The notes: generated by a model from the letters alone, not told the origin. A stretch of 5,398 bases of DNA from Alphaproteobacteria bacterium (GCA_028822575.1 JAPKDN010000248.1:1-5398), one strand, 5' to 3'. Positions 1 through 5,398 are shown, counted from the stretch's first letter. Program-made: numbers and translations.

Positions 1-63
1 TCCACCTTGGGGACCGCACCTGCCTCGCGGAGACATTCCAAACGCCGATAGTGAACAGAACGA

Positions 64-91
64 GGCCACACGAATTATTATTCATGTGGCC
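64..91 (-). terminator. Stem-loop terminator after the FlaG-like gene
   Basis: A 7-bp perfect stem (GGCCACA at 64-70 with TGTGGCC at 85-91) continues after one mismatch into four more pairs (GAAT at 72-75 with ATTC at 80-83), closing a 4-base loop. It lies 29 bases past the stop codon of the leftward FlaG-like gene. Read leftward, the stem is followed by TCGTTCTGTTC, a moderately T-rich tail, so a Rho-independent terminator for that gene is the best reading. The tail is not a clean T run. The stem could also act on rightward transcripts entering from outside the window, but the rightward tail is poorer. Confidence 0.6.
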
Positions 92-120
92 AACTCAAAT
101 GTTTTGACCTTAGAGGCTAA

Positions 121-639
121 TCAAACCAGGACGTCAACTCCCTGGTCACTCGGACCAAGCTCCGGTGCCACGCCCGTAGATGTCCCACCTACCGCTGGAG
201 CGCCGTTCGAGACTTCGGCTCCCGCAGACACCTCGACAGCGCCTGCCACGGCGGCGCCCAATGCTGGCGCCGTTTCAGCCGCGTCGTTTCCGGCCCCCAC
301 AAGAACTGGTTCAGGTTGGGCGGCTTCAATTGCCACATCATTTTTCTCAGGAATTGCAATCGCCCGCACTTCCGGGTTACTTCTTAGGTTTTCAACCACA
401 CTTTCCCTAGGAAATTGCCGTTGAACCTCCCCCGATACGGAGTCACGAACTTGAAAAATCATCGCAAGAGCCTGATTGTCGAACTGCAGCAAAGGGCTTA
501 TAAAAAATCCATCTACAATTGGCTTAGCCGGTGTCGGCGCTATCTGCTCCGGAACTGGCGCTGGTTCTGGCGCCTGTCCCTTCGTCGCCAACGACAAAGG
601 CTGCGTGTTCAACGCTAACAGGTTTGGCTGAATTGTCAT
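121..639 (-). CDS. FlaG-like flagellar protein with acidic Ala/Pro-rich tail
   Basis: A 172-residue protein that I read as a FlaG-family relative. The support is the segment at residues 53-79, where a hydrophobic beta-like stretch (ALAMIFQVRD) leads into SGEVQRQFP; FlaG proteins share the pattern V-x-D-x-x-[ST]-G-E-V-x-R-Q-x-P. Known FlaG proteins are small and affect filament length or flagellin behaviour; the exact role here is unknown. Residues 1-43 are Pro/Ala-rich linker. From residue 100 to the end there is no Lys or Arg but ten Asp/Glu, in a low-complexity Ala/Gly/Val/Pro tail. In typical FlaG the conserved motif is near the C-terminus, so this tail is unusual. I chose the start at 639 because GGAGGG sits 4 bases upstream; an in-frame ATG at 732 has no such site and would add two cysteines to an otherwise cysteine-free protein. 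It lies downstream of flgL on the same strand, after a 380-base gap. Confidence 0.72.
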   Translation of the reverse strand: MTIQPNLLALNTQPLSLATKGQAPEPAPVPEQIAPTPAKPIVDGFFISPLLQFDNQALAMIFQVRDSVSGEVQRQFPRESVVENLRSNPEVRAIAIPEKNDVAIEAAQPEPVLVGAGNDAAETAPALGAAVAGAVEVSAGAEVSNGAPAVGGTSTGVAPELGPSDQGVDVLV

Positions 640-643
640 TTTA

Positions 644-650
644 CCCTCCG
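644..650 (-). promoter_or_regulatory. Shine-Dalgarno site fixing the FlaG-like start
   Basis: Read leftward, CGGAGGG is followed by TAAA and then ATG (start at 639), a strong ribosome binding site. It decides in favour of the 172-residue form over the longer frame starting at 732. Upstream, CTCC (655-658 read leftward) can pair with GGAG across a 5-base loop, so the site may be weakly masked in the RNA, but a 4-bp stem is marginal. Confidence 0.7.
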
Positions 651-691
651 TTTTGGAGTTCTCAGGGCCCAAAGTTTTTTGGACAGCAAAA

Positions 692-720
692 GATATACAG
701 TGGCTCGCTTGGAAAGTCCA
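692..720 (-). promoter_or_regulatory. Possible sigma-70-type promoter for the FlaG-like gene
   Basis: Read leftward, TGGACT (715-720) is separated by exactly 17 bases from TATATC (692-697). Each hexamer matches four of six bases of the housekeeping consensus. Transcription would begin near 685 and give a leader of about 45 bases. I looked for a GG-N10-GC sigma-54 element between 640 and 840 on this strand and found none; the nearest (GG-N9-GC) has wrong spacing. The call is weak because such matches arise often by chance. Confidence 0.3.
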
Positions 721-975
721 GCACTGTCTCAAAATCTTTTATTCTGAGGGCATTTCCAGAATGAAATACGATTTGCCATTCCTACTGAGAGCTTCGGGTT
801 TTGGAGCATTCTTATGAAAGAGGAAATAATTATTAATTTATTTACGCTAGCCTATTTGCGATCCGCATCTGAAATCCAACCAAATCATTACTCTGTATGG
901 TTGCCTGGCGCCATAAGAAAGACCATCTTTGGGCAACTGATTTATGCAAGCGATAGTAACACCCTCCTAGCTAAC

Positions 976-995
976 AGGGCAACGACGAGTGCCCT
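976..995 (-). terminator. Weak stem-loop downstream of flgL
   Basis: AGGGCA (976-981) and TGCCCT (990-995) form a 6-bp stem with an 8-base loop, 25 bases past the flgL stop codon in the direction of transcription. The sequence after the stem, read leftward, is GTTAGCTAGG, with no T run, so termination would be weak or Rho-assisted. It may instead stabilise the 3' end of the flgKL message, or allow readthrough into the FlaG-like gene. Confidence 0.3.
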
Positions 996-1019
996 TCGCC
1001 AACACTCGATGTCCGACGC

Positions 1020-2024
1020 TTAGATGAAGTTTACAAGTGACAAATTCCTAGTGGCGGCGGTTACTTGGTAGGACATTTCAATCTGGTTGCGGAGATTTTG
1101 AAACAGATTGACCGCCTCAAAGGAATCGACATCCTCGACATTCCCAAGCTGACCGCCCAGCATCACAAGATCGTCCTTATGGGTTTGCTCGATCGCGTTC
1201 AAGCGGGCTTGGCTAACGCCAAGATCTGCAATCATCTGATTGATTGAGTTGAACGCCCCCTCGATCGTCGTCCGAGCAGAGTCGACAAGCGTACGATACT
1301 CAGCCTCGTCACCGGTATTTATCGACACATTAGCGAAAATATTCATAATCTCGAATACATCCGCAAAAGCTTCCTGATGGGCCATCTCACCATAGGAAAT
1401 ATCAAGGCCAACATCAGCGTGCACGCTACTTTCCTGATTAGTGGCCACGGCGTTGAGGTTGTTCCAGTTTGTATTGGTGTTGAAGTGGGTATTAGCGTTA
1501 GCTATTATTTGCGCTGCGGTATTTGATCCGGCGTTTACGACCGTGTTAACCGCGCCCTGAAAATTTGTCTTGATGGTCGTGGCGTCGATAATAGGCTGAG
1601 TGCTTGTCGCCGGACCGGAAAACGCAAATCGTCCTGCGACCTTGGTATTGAGGAGGCTTGCAAAGCGGTCAATGGCATTATCCGCGAACTTATTCATGAC
1701 CGGCAGGTCAGCGACAAAAAGACTATCGGTCTGCTTGATTAACTCCACGCGCATTTCGTTCGCCGACTCTTGAAGCTGCAGCAAGCTGGCGTCGGTTACT
1801 GCAGTGCGCAAACGCATTTTCTCGACGGTTTCGATGAAAGATTCCTTAGAGGCCATGGCTGCACGTAACTGGATAGAAACGCGAGCATCCTCTCCCGTTA
1901 GACCGGAGAACACGTTCGAGATCTTGCCAGAGCTGACCTGGTTCTGAACCTTCGAAAGCTCCCTTTGCAATCCAAGAATATTCGTTTCGACCCGGCTGCT
2001 TAGGCTGATGGTAGATATACGCAT
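1020..2024 (-). CDS. flgL: Flagellar hook-filament junction protein FlgL (HAP3)
   Basis: FlgL is the second hook-filament junction protein, exported through the flagellar type III system and placed between FlgK and the first flagellins. The 334-residue protein has a flagellin-type N-terminal domain: MRISTISLSSR at the start, a coiled-coil helix through about residue 35 (QNQVSSGK), then a second helix to about 130. GRFAFSG (131-137) matches the FLFSG signature of the family. YGEMAHQEAFADVFEIM (211-227) and the C-terminal helical region with ADLGVSQARLNAIE (266-279) through SYQVTAATRNLSLVNFI (318-334) also fit FlgL, whose members end in a similar LSLLDYL-like sequence. The middle (about 160-191) is very Asn-rich and probably the variable surface domain. 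There is no cysteine, as usual for axial proteins. AAGGA at 2033-2037 lies 8 bases before the start. It follows flgK after 21 bases, so the two are cotranscribed. A generic flagellin is the main alternative, but the position after flgK favours FlgL. Confidence 0.93.
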   Translation of the reverse strand: MRISTISLSSRVETNILGLQRELSKVQNQVSSGKISNVFSGLTGEDARVSIQLRAAMASKESFIETVEKMRLRTAVTDASLLQLQESANEMRVELIKQTDSLFVADLPVMNKFADNAIDRFASLLNTKVAGRFAFSGPATSTQPIIDATTIKTNFQGAVNTVVNAGSNTAAQIIANANTHFNTNTNWNNLNAVATNQESSVHADVGLDISYGEMAHQEAFADVFEIMNIFANVSINTGDEAEYRTLVDSARTTIEGAFNSINQMIADLGVSQARLNAIEQTHKDDLVMLGGQLGNVEDVDSFEAVNLFQNLRNQIEMSYQVTAATRNLSLVNFI

Positions 2025-2045
2025 GATATCGGTCCTTGCCTTTAT

Positions 2046-3482
2046 CTAGATCACACGGCTGAGTTCTTCGACGGCGCGCTGCACCGCCGACAGAACCCGA
2101 GCCGAGGCTGAAAAGGCGGCTTCGAGCCGAATGAGTTCGGAGAGTTCTTGGTCAGTGTTTACCCCGCTTTCATCATTGAACCGATCCTTAAGGCCATCTC
2201 GGAAATTGGTTTGGAAGGTCAACTGACTTTCAACATCTGCTTTCTGGTTCGCAACCGACCCAATTAATTGAGACATGAAGCCTTCCATGGTGTTCGATAT
2301 CGCTGGCGTGCGTGAAAGCTGCTGCTGTGCCTCGAACACGCTGATGATCGCTAGCGGAAGCGTCGGATCCCCTGGGCCCAGGGGAGTGTATCCGCCCGCG
2401 ACCTGAGGATCCGCTAGCAAGGCGGGTTGCGTCGACAAGGCCGCCCGCACTTCCATTTCCCCAGAGTAACCAGTGGTGAAACCGCCCGGTGGAATGACGC
2501 GACCAGGTGCTGCGAACAAGTTTAAGTTTTCGGTCGTCCCTGCAACCGTTATTTGACCAAAGTTCCGCGCAACTTCAAACGCAAGATCATCAAGTTCTAA
2601 TTGTACATTTGGTAACAACGTATCCCGGACGCGCAATAAACCAGCCAAGCTACCGTCACCAGCCGCGATCGCCGTCGAGATACTGGTGGTACCCGCACCG
2701 GTGCTTACCTGCACTGCCCCCGTCACGGACGCGGCGGTAATGGAAGCGGTTGACGTGAAACTGAGCGGCAGACGGGTATCATCCAACATCAGATTACCAC
2801 CTGGCGCGAAAACGCTGATTTTGCCATCGGAACGCTCAAAAGAGGTGACGCTAAGTTTCTGGCTCACATCTAGAAGCGATTGATCTCGCTGATCCTGCAG
2901 GTCTGCGTCGGATAGATCTCCTCCCCGCCTTTTAACGATTTTGGTGTTTAGGGTATCAATATTGGTCATCAGAGTGTTGACCTCGTTCACCTGAAAATTG
3001 ATCCTCGCGTCGGCGTCCTCGCGAAGGCTTTGAATTTGATTGTTCAGATCATTGAAGGCCCGAGCGAGTTCCTGGGCGGCACTGATAACTGAAACCTGGT
3101 TGACACCATCTTCCGGCGTTGTCGCAAAAGCTTGGATCGACAGCTTCAAGTCAGTTAATTTAGCAGAAATCGATGATTGATCATCCGGACTGCCAAATTC
3201 CTGTTCCAACCGGCCAAGAAAATCATCAATGACTTCGAGCTCTTCAACGATGGCGGTTTGTTCTCGGACCTCGCGCTGGAGCCCCTTGGTGACCTCACGC
3301 GTGATCTCATCAATCCGGATACCCGCGCCCACACCGCTAAGGACCAAATTAGATTGGTTATGGATCTTACGGGTGTAACCCTCGGTGCTAGCGTTCGCGA
3401 TGTTTCGCGAAACCACCTCGATCCCCGCCTGAGCGCCCAGGATCCCGGATCTTGCCGAAAGAAGCGCTCCTGTCAGGGCCAT
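2046..3482 (-). CDS. flgK: Flagellar hook-associated protein FlgK (HAP1)
   Basis: FlgK is the first junction protein added on the distal end of the hook. The 478-residue product begins MALTGALLSARSG and has the rod/hook-family motif SRNIANASTEGYTRK at 25-39 (general form A-N-x-x-T-x-G-Y-x-R). Long helices follow (about 68-95 and 134-183), with DLQDQRD at 194-200, a FlgK hallmark. A Thr/Ser/Ala-rich variable section lies around 240-280. The C-terminal D0 helix contains ESGVNTDQELSELIRLEAAF and SASARVLSAVQ, standard for the family. The protein is somewhat shorter than enteric FlgK (about 547 residues), probably from a reduced outer domain. It has no cysteine. The start at 3482 is preferred over an in-frame ATG at 3497 because AAAGG (3490-3494) lies 7 bases upstream of it and would be inside the gene otherwise, and because MALTGALLSAR aligns with the usual FlgK N-terminus. 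It is the first gene of the flgK-flgL operon, behind a likely sigma-54 promoter. Confidence 0.95.
   Translation of the reverse strand: MALTGALLSARSGILGAQAGIEVVSRNIANASTEGYTRKIHNQSNLVLSGVGAGIRIDEITREVTKGLQREVREQTAIVEELEVIDDFLGRLEQEFGSPDDQSSISAKLTDLKLSIQAFATTPEDGVNQVSVISAAQELARAFNDLNNQIQSLREDADARINFQVNEVNTLMTNIDTLNTKIVKRRGGDLSDADLQDQRDQSLLDVSQKLSVTSFERSDGKISVFAPGGNLMLDDTRLPLSFTSTASITAASVTGAVQVSTGAGTTSISTAIAAGDGSLAGLLRVRDTLLPNVQLELDDLAFEVARNFGQITVAGTTENLNLFAAPGRVIPPGGFTTGYSGEMEVRAALSTQPALLADPQVAGGYTPLGPGDPTLPLAIISVFEAQQQLSRTPAISNTMEGFMSQLIGSVANQKADVESQLTFQTNFRDGLKDRFNDESGVNTDQELSELIRLEAAFSASARVLSAVQRAVEELSRVI
2350..2418. repeat. Nested inverted repeat within flgK
   Basis: GCTAGCGG (2350-2357) and its reverse complement CCGCTAGC (2411-2418) flank a region that also contains GGATCC twice (2365-2370 and 2407-2412) and a perfect 16-bp palindrome, CCCCTGGGCCCAGGGG (2369-2384). 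The palindrome encodes PLGPG, at about FlgK residues 367-372, in a Gly/Pro-rich loop ahead of the C-terminal helices. The reading frame is intact across it. It could be a remnant of small duplications in a variable loop, or a folded element in the mRNA. Confidence 0.6.
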
Positions 3483-3489
3483 GATGTTA

Positions 3490-3494
3490 CCTTT
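3490..3494 (-). promoter_or_regulatory. Shine-Dalgarno site fixing the flgK start
   Basis: AAAGG, read leftward, is 7 bases before the ATG at 3482. It overlaps the second codon of the competing in-frame ATG at 3497, which has no good site of its own. This is the basis for the 478-residue FlgK. Confidence 0.7.
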
Positions 3495-3500
3495 CAATTG

Positions 3501-3522
3501 ACCGGTCGGGAACGTGACCGGT
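3501..3522 (-). promoter_or_regulatory. flgK leader hairpin with repeated ACCGGT
   Basis: ACCGGTC (3501-3507) and GACCGGT (3516-3522) form a 7-bp GC-rich stem with an 8-base loop. Because ACCGGT is itself palindromic, the same bases are also two direct repeats spaced 16 bases apart. The element lies within the predicted 47-base untranslated leader, with 6 bases between it and the ribosome binding site. It could control translation or message stability, or be a protein-binding operator. ACCGGT also occurs elsewhere in the window (1311, 2697, 5035), so the hexamer alone means little; the pairing and placement are what matter. Confidence 0.45.
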
Positions 3523-3539
3523 GTTCGCCAAATCTATTA

Positions 3540-3555
3540 TGCAAACTCTGCGCCA
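3540..3555 (-). promoter_or_regulatory. Sigma-54 (-24/-12) promoter for flgK-flgL
   Basis: Read leftward the sequence is TGGCGCAGAGTTTGCA. The invariant GG and GC are exactly 10 bases apart, and both boxes (TGGCGC and TTTGCA) are close to the sigma-54 consensus TGGCAC-N5-TTGCA. Transcription would begin near 3529. Many alphaproteobacterial hook and junction genes use sigma-54 with an FlbD-type activator; that family knowledge supports the call, but the activator is not in this window. Confidence 0.75.
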
Positions 3556-3616
3556 ACTTCATGACGCCTTCACTCTTTCCCAAATTCTTTTATGGAATAG
3601 GCATATCGTTCTCGAA

Positions 3617-3626
3617 CTTTCGAAAG
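3617..3626. promoter_or_regulatory. 10-bp palindrome between the divergent promoters
   Basis: CTTTCGAAAG is a perfect palindrome centred about 92 bases upstream of the predicted flgK transcript start and about 58 bases upstream of the predicted start for the TPR gene. Directly to its left, GTTC-TC-GAAC (3608-3617) adds a smaller dyad that shares one base. The position suits a binding site for a sigma-54 activator serving both directions. No specific protein can be named from the sequence. Confidence 0.35.
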
Positions 3627-3653
3627 CCGACTATTGTTCCCACGATGCATACC

Positions 3654-3669
3654 CGGCACATTTAATGCC
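3654..3669 (+). promoter_or_regulatory. Likely sigma-54 promoter for the TPR/glycosyltransferase-like gene
   Basis: CGGCACATTTAATGCC has GG (3655-3656) and GC (3667-3668) exactly 10 bases apart, with GGCAC matching the -24 box in full. The base before GG is C rather than T, and the -12 box is ATGCC rather than TTGCA, so it is weaker than the flgK promoter. The predicted start of transcription is near 3680, giving a leader of about 32 bases to the ATG at 3712. This argues against the in-frame ATG at 3679 as the translation start. Confidence 0.5.
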
Positions 3670-3711
3670 TGTCGGATTATGCTCCCTTGGAAACTTGGCC
3701 CAGAGCGGAAA

Positions 3712-5398
3712 ATGACGAGTGATGGGAAACCGATGATGGAAAAGGCTACCAGCGGGACGATCAACGATGTGCGTGATGCTCTCCAACAGGGACTAGCCCG
3801 GCATCAGGCCGGCGATCTGAGCCAAGCCGTTGATTATTATAACCGAGTTCTAGCGATGCAACCGAACCAAGCGGATGCCCTTCATTATAAGGGTGTTGCG
3901 TTGTTTGAAAGTGGCCAAAAAGAAGCCGCAGTTAATCATCTGTCGCGTGCGATCGCGGGCAAATCCGACAGCGCCGAGGCTTTTAATCATTTCGGCTGCG
4001 CCTTGCTATCACTGGCGCGGACCAGCGAAGCCGAGGCAGCGTTTCGACGTGCCCGCTCCCTCAATAGCGAGCATGCCGAGGCTCACTTTAACCACGCAAC
4101 AGCTCTAAGTATGCTTAGTCGCCCCGGTGAGGCCCTTGAGGCGCTGGAACTCGCGGTCGAACTGGCACCGCATCAAATCGCCTGGCTGATTAAACTGGCT
4201 GAAGCATGCAAGGATATTGGCGACATTGAGAGGGCCGGACAGTTACTTGAAAACGCACTCTTGCGTGAGGGCGGTTCACTCGACGCGTTTTTCCAACGTT
4301 CAAAACTGCGAGGTCTCACAGACCAAGGTTCTGGAGCGATACGCGACCTTGTGCGATGCGCGGTTCTGGCTCCAGGAAATTTTGTGATCCTGAACAACCT
4401 GGCGAGCTCTCACATGACCGCCCTGGACGCGAACACCTCAGCCAGAATTATGGCGCGGGCCACCACACTCGCGCCTCAAGACCCAACGATCCGATACAAT
4501 TACGCGAATAGTCTGTTGGCGAATGGCGTCCTGGAACAGGGATGGATCGAATATCGCTGGCGTCACCGTAAGGAAGAAGTATTGGTCGAGCGCCATGGTC
4601 TGCCACCCGAGTGGGGAGGTGGAGAGATCAAGAATGGCGGGTTGCTAATCTATCAGGAACAGGGCATTGGCGATGAAGTTCGGTTCGCGTCATGTCTGAC
4701 AGCCGCCGCCGCTGCGGCCAAGACATCATGTCTTGTTGAGTGTGATAAAAGATTGATATCATTATATATTCGTAGCTTTCCAACCCTCACGTTCATGGAG
4801 AAACTTCCCCGCAACGCCGGCCCGCCGACGTCAGTGGATTTTGCCAACGTGGTACGCAAGAAAAACATTGGGGCGCACAGCGCTCTCGGGGACTTGCCCC
4901 GGCATGTCCGCCCAAGGTTATCCTCGTTCACGGACGCCGGCCCTTATTTGGTTCCAGAGACCGAGACGCGCATGGCATGGCGGAAAAAACTGAGACAGCT
5001 CGGGCCAGGCCAGAAAGTGGGTTTTTTATGGCGAACCGGTCTTGCCAATAAAGTTTATGCTCATTTCTTCTTCGATATTCTGGACCTTCGCGCCTTATTT
5101 TTTCTACCAGACGCGCGGTTCGTCAATCTGCAATATGACGAGTGTGAGGCCGATCTTCAGCGCGCGGAGCAAGAGCTTGGAATTGACATATACCGCCCAG
5201 AAGGTATCAATCTGCGGGATGATCTCGATGGTCTCTCCGCGCTGATCCTAGAACTTGATGTGGTGATCGGTCCGATGACATCGGTTTTAGCGATAGCGGG
5301 CGCGGTTGGCACCAGGTGTATTGGGATGACTATCGGTCTGGACTGGACTTCGCTGGGAACCGATCGTCAACCTTGGACACCGAATATGACGGTTGTTT
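3712..5398 (+). CDS. TPR protein with glycosyltransferase-like C-terminal domain, 3' partial
   Basis: The frame is open for 562 codons to the window edge. Residues about 21-154 form four good TPR units (for example ALQQGLARHQAGDLSQAVDY, then repeats beginning near 55, 88 and 122), followed by degenerate helical repeats to about 260. A junction typical of TPR-glycosyltransferase fusions follows: GWIEYRWR (277-284), PPEWGGG, then LLIYQEQGIGDEVRF (311-325, usual form EQGxGDxIqF). Next come VGFLWRTG and VIGPMTS with AIAGAVG (518-534). The last part resembles the GT9/heptosyltransferase-like fold, where VDTSxAHLAGALG is usual, so the Asp and His positions are altered here. DWTSLGTDRQPWTPNMTVV, at the edge, corresponds to the closing DWRWL...PWYPSM region, so probably only a few dozen residues are missing. 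There are several cysteines and no signal peptide, so a cytosolic protein is likely. A role in flagellin or surface glycosylation is inferred from its neighbours. Start choice is uncertain: 3712, 3733 and 3736 are all possible and none has a strong ribosome site. Confidence 0.85.
   Translation, partial: MTSDGKPMMEKATSGTINDVRDALQQGLARHQAGDLSQAVDYYNRVLAMQPNQADALHYKGVALFESGQKEAAVNHLSRAIAGKSDSAEAFNHFGCALLSLARTSEAEAAFRRARSLNSEHAEAHFNHATALSMLSRPGEALEALELAVELAPHQIAWLIKLAEACKDIGDIERAGQLLENALLREGGSLDAFFQRSKLRGLTDQGSGAIRDLVRCAVLAPGNFVILNNLASSHMTALDANTSARIMARATTLAPQDPTIRYNYANSLLANGVLEQGWIEYRWRHRKEEVLVERHGLPPEWGGGEIKNGGLLIYQEQGIGDEVRFASCLTAAAAAAKTSCLVECDKRLISLYIRSFPTLTFMEKLPRNAGPPTSVDFANVVRKKNIGAHSALGDLPRHVRPRLSSFTDAGPYLVPETETRMAWRKKLRQLGPGQKVGFLWRTGLANKVYAHFFFDILDLRALFFLPDARFVNLQYDECEADLQRAEQELGIDIYRPEGINLRDDLDGLSALILELDVVIGPMTSVLAIAGAVGTRCIGMTIGLDWTSLGTDRQPWTPNMTVV

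Larger units (their letters stand above)
640..1019. other. Gap between flgL and the FlaG-like gene
   Basis: This 380-base stretch separates two leftward genes. It holds the FlaG-like ribosome site and possible promoter at its left end. At its right end is a stem-loop at 976-995. In between lies a nested imperfect hairpin (GTTGCC 900-905 with GGCAAC 932-937, and AAAGA 918-922 with TCTTT 926-930). The segment from about 810 to 850 is clearly AT-rich. A 69-codon rightward open frame (814-1023) is present but I do not accept it as a gene. No RNA gene is recognisable. Confidence 0.6.

Noticed and set aside
1..51. Rightward open frame entering from the left edge and ending at TAG (residues STLGTAPASRRHSKRR), possible tail of an upstream gene
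   Set aside because: Only 16 codons are visible with no recognisable motif; the other frames here are also open for similar or greater length, so there is no basis to choose.
2..424. Rightward open frame (ATG at 86) opposite the FlaG-like gene
   Set aside because: It is an antisense shadow of the low-complexity Ala/Pro-rich tail; the leftward frame has the conserved motif and a strong ribosome site.
640..732. Longer FlaG-like form starting at 732
   Set aside because: No ribosome site at 732, the added residues include two cysteines, and the strong GGAGGG site at 644-650 marks the shorter start.
900..937. Nested hairpin in the flgL to FlaG-like gap as an RNA gene or riboswitch
   Set aside because: The stems are short and separated by a 12-base unpaired segment; no conserved riboswitch or small-RNA features are seen.
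3607..3633. Possible sigma-28 flagellar promoter (GCCGACTA at 3626-3633 resembles the GCCGATAA box)
   Set aside because: The matching TAAA box 15 bases upstream is absent; the sequence there is CGTT.
3177..3665. 162-codon rightward open frame across the 5' part of flgK and the control region
   Set aside because: Most of it is antisense to well-conserved FlgK coding sequence, and it runs through the promoter region; no family resemblance in the product.
3679..3711. In-frame upstream ATG at 3679 as start of the TPR gene
   Set aside because: It would coincide with the predicted transcript start near 3680 and lacks a ribosome site; still possible if the promoter call is wrong.
3570..3764. 64-codon leftward open frame crossing the divergent promoter region
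   Set aside because: It overlaps the control elements and the start of the TPR gene and has no recognisable product.
4173..4931. Leftward open frames within the TPR/glycosyltransferase-like gene
   Set aside because: They are antisense to a continuous frame with clear TPR and glycosyltransferase-type motifs.

Overview
This window looks like part of a flagellar locus from an alphaproteobacterium, possibly a Rhodospirillales-type lineage. The base composition is moderate. The evidence is an flgK-flgL pair with alphaproteobacterial-looking sequences, a FlaG-like small gene beyond flgL, and a divergent tetratricopeptide/glycosyltransferase-type gene of a kind often found beside flagellar genes in this class. 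The taxonomic placement is an inference from protein style only.

Layout. Positions 1-120 hold no gene I can defend, but contain a strong stem-loop (64-91) that should terminate the leftward gene beside it. A leftward FlaG-like gene lies at 121-639. A 380-base gap (640-1019) carries its upstream region and the tail of the flgL transcript. flgL (1020-2024) and flgK (2046-3482) run leftward with 21 bases between them and form an operon in the order flgK then flgL. A 229-base divergent control region (3483-3711) follows. A long rightward open frame (3712 to the window edge, 562 codons with no stop) encodes a TPR protein with a glycosyltransferase-like C-terminal half. It is truncated by the window end.

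How the parts work together. FlgK (HAP1) and FlgL (HAP3) are the two junction proteins that join hook to filament. Both are exported by the flagellar type III system, and both lack cysteine, as does the FlaG-like product. The TPR/glycosyltransferase-like protein has several cysteines and no signal peptide, so it is probably cytosolic; modifying flagellin or another flagellar or surface substrate is a reasonable but unproven role. The control region appears to contain two divergent sigma-54 (-24/-12) promoters, each with exact GG-N10-GC spacing, and a 10-bp palindrome between them. This would tie the TPR gene to the class of flagellar genes transcribed during late hook assembly. The flgK leader also contains a 7-bp stem-loop just upstream of its Shine-Dalgarno sequence.

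I do not see a clearly new system such as a defence island, mobile element, CRISPR array or RNA gene. The most interesting material is the divergent regulatory region, the leader hairpin, the unusual FlaG-like protein with a long base-free acidic tail, and a nested palindrome inside flgK.
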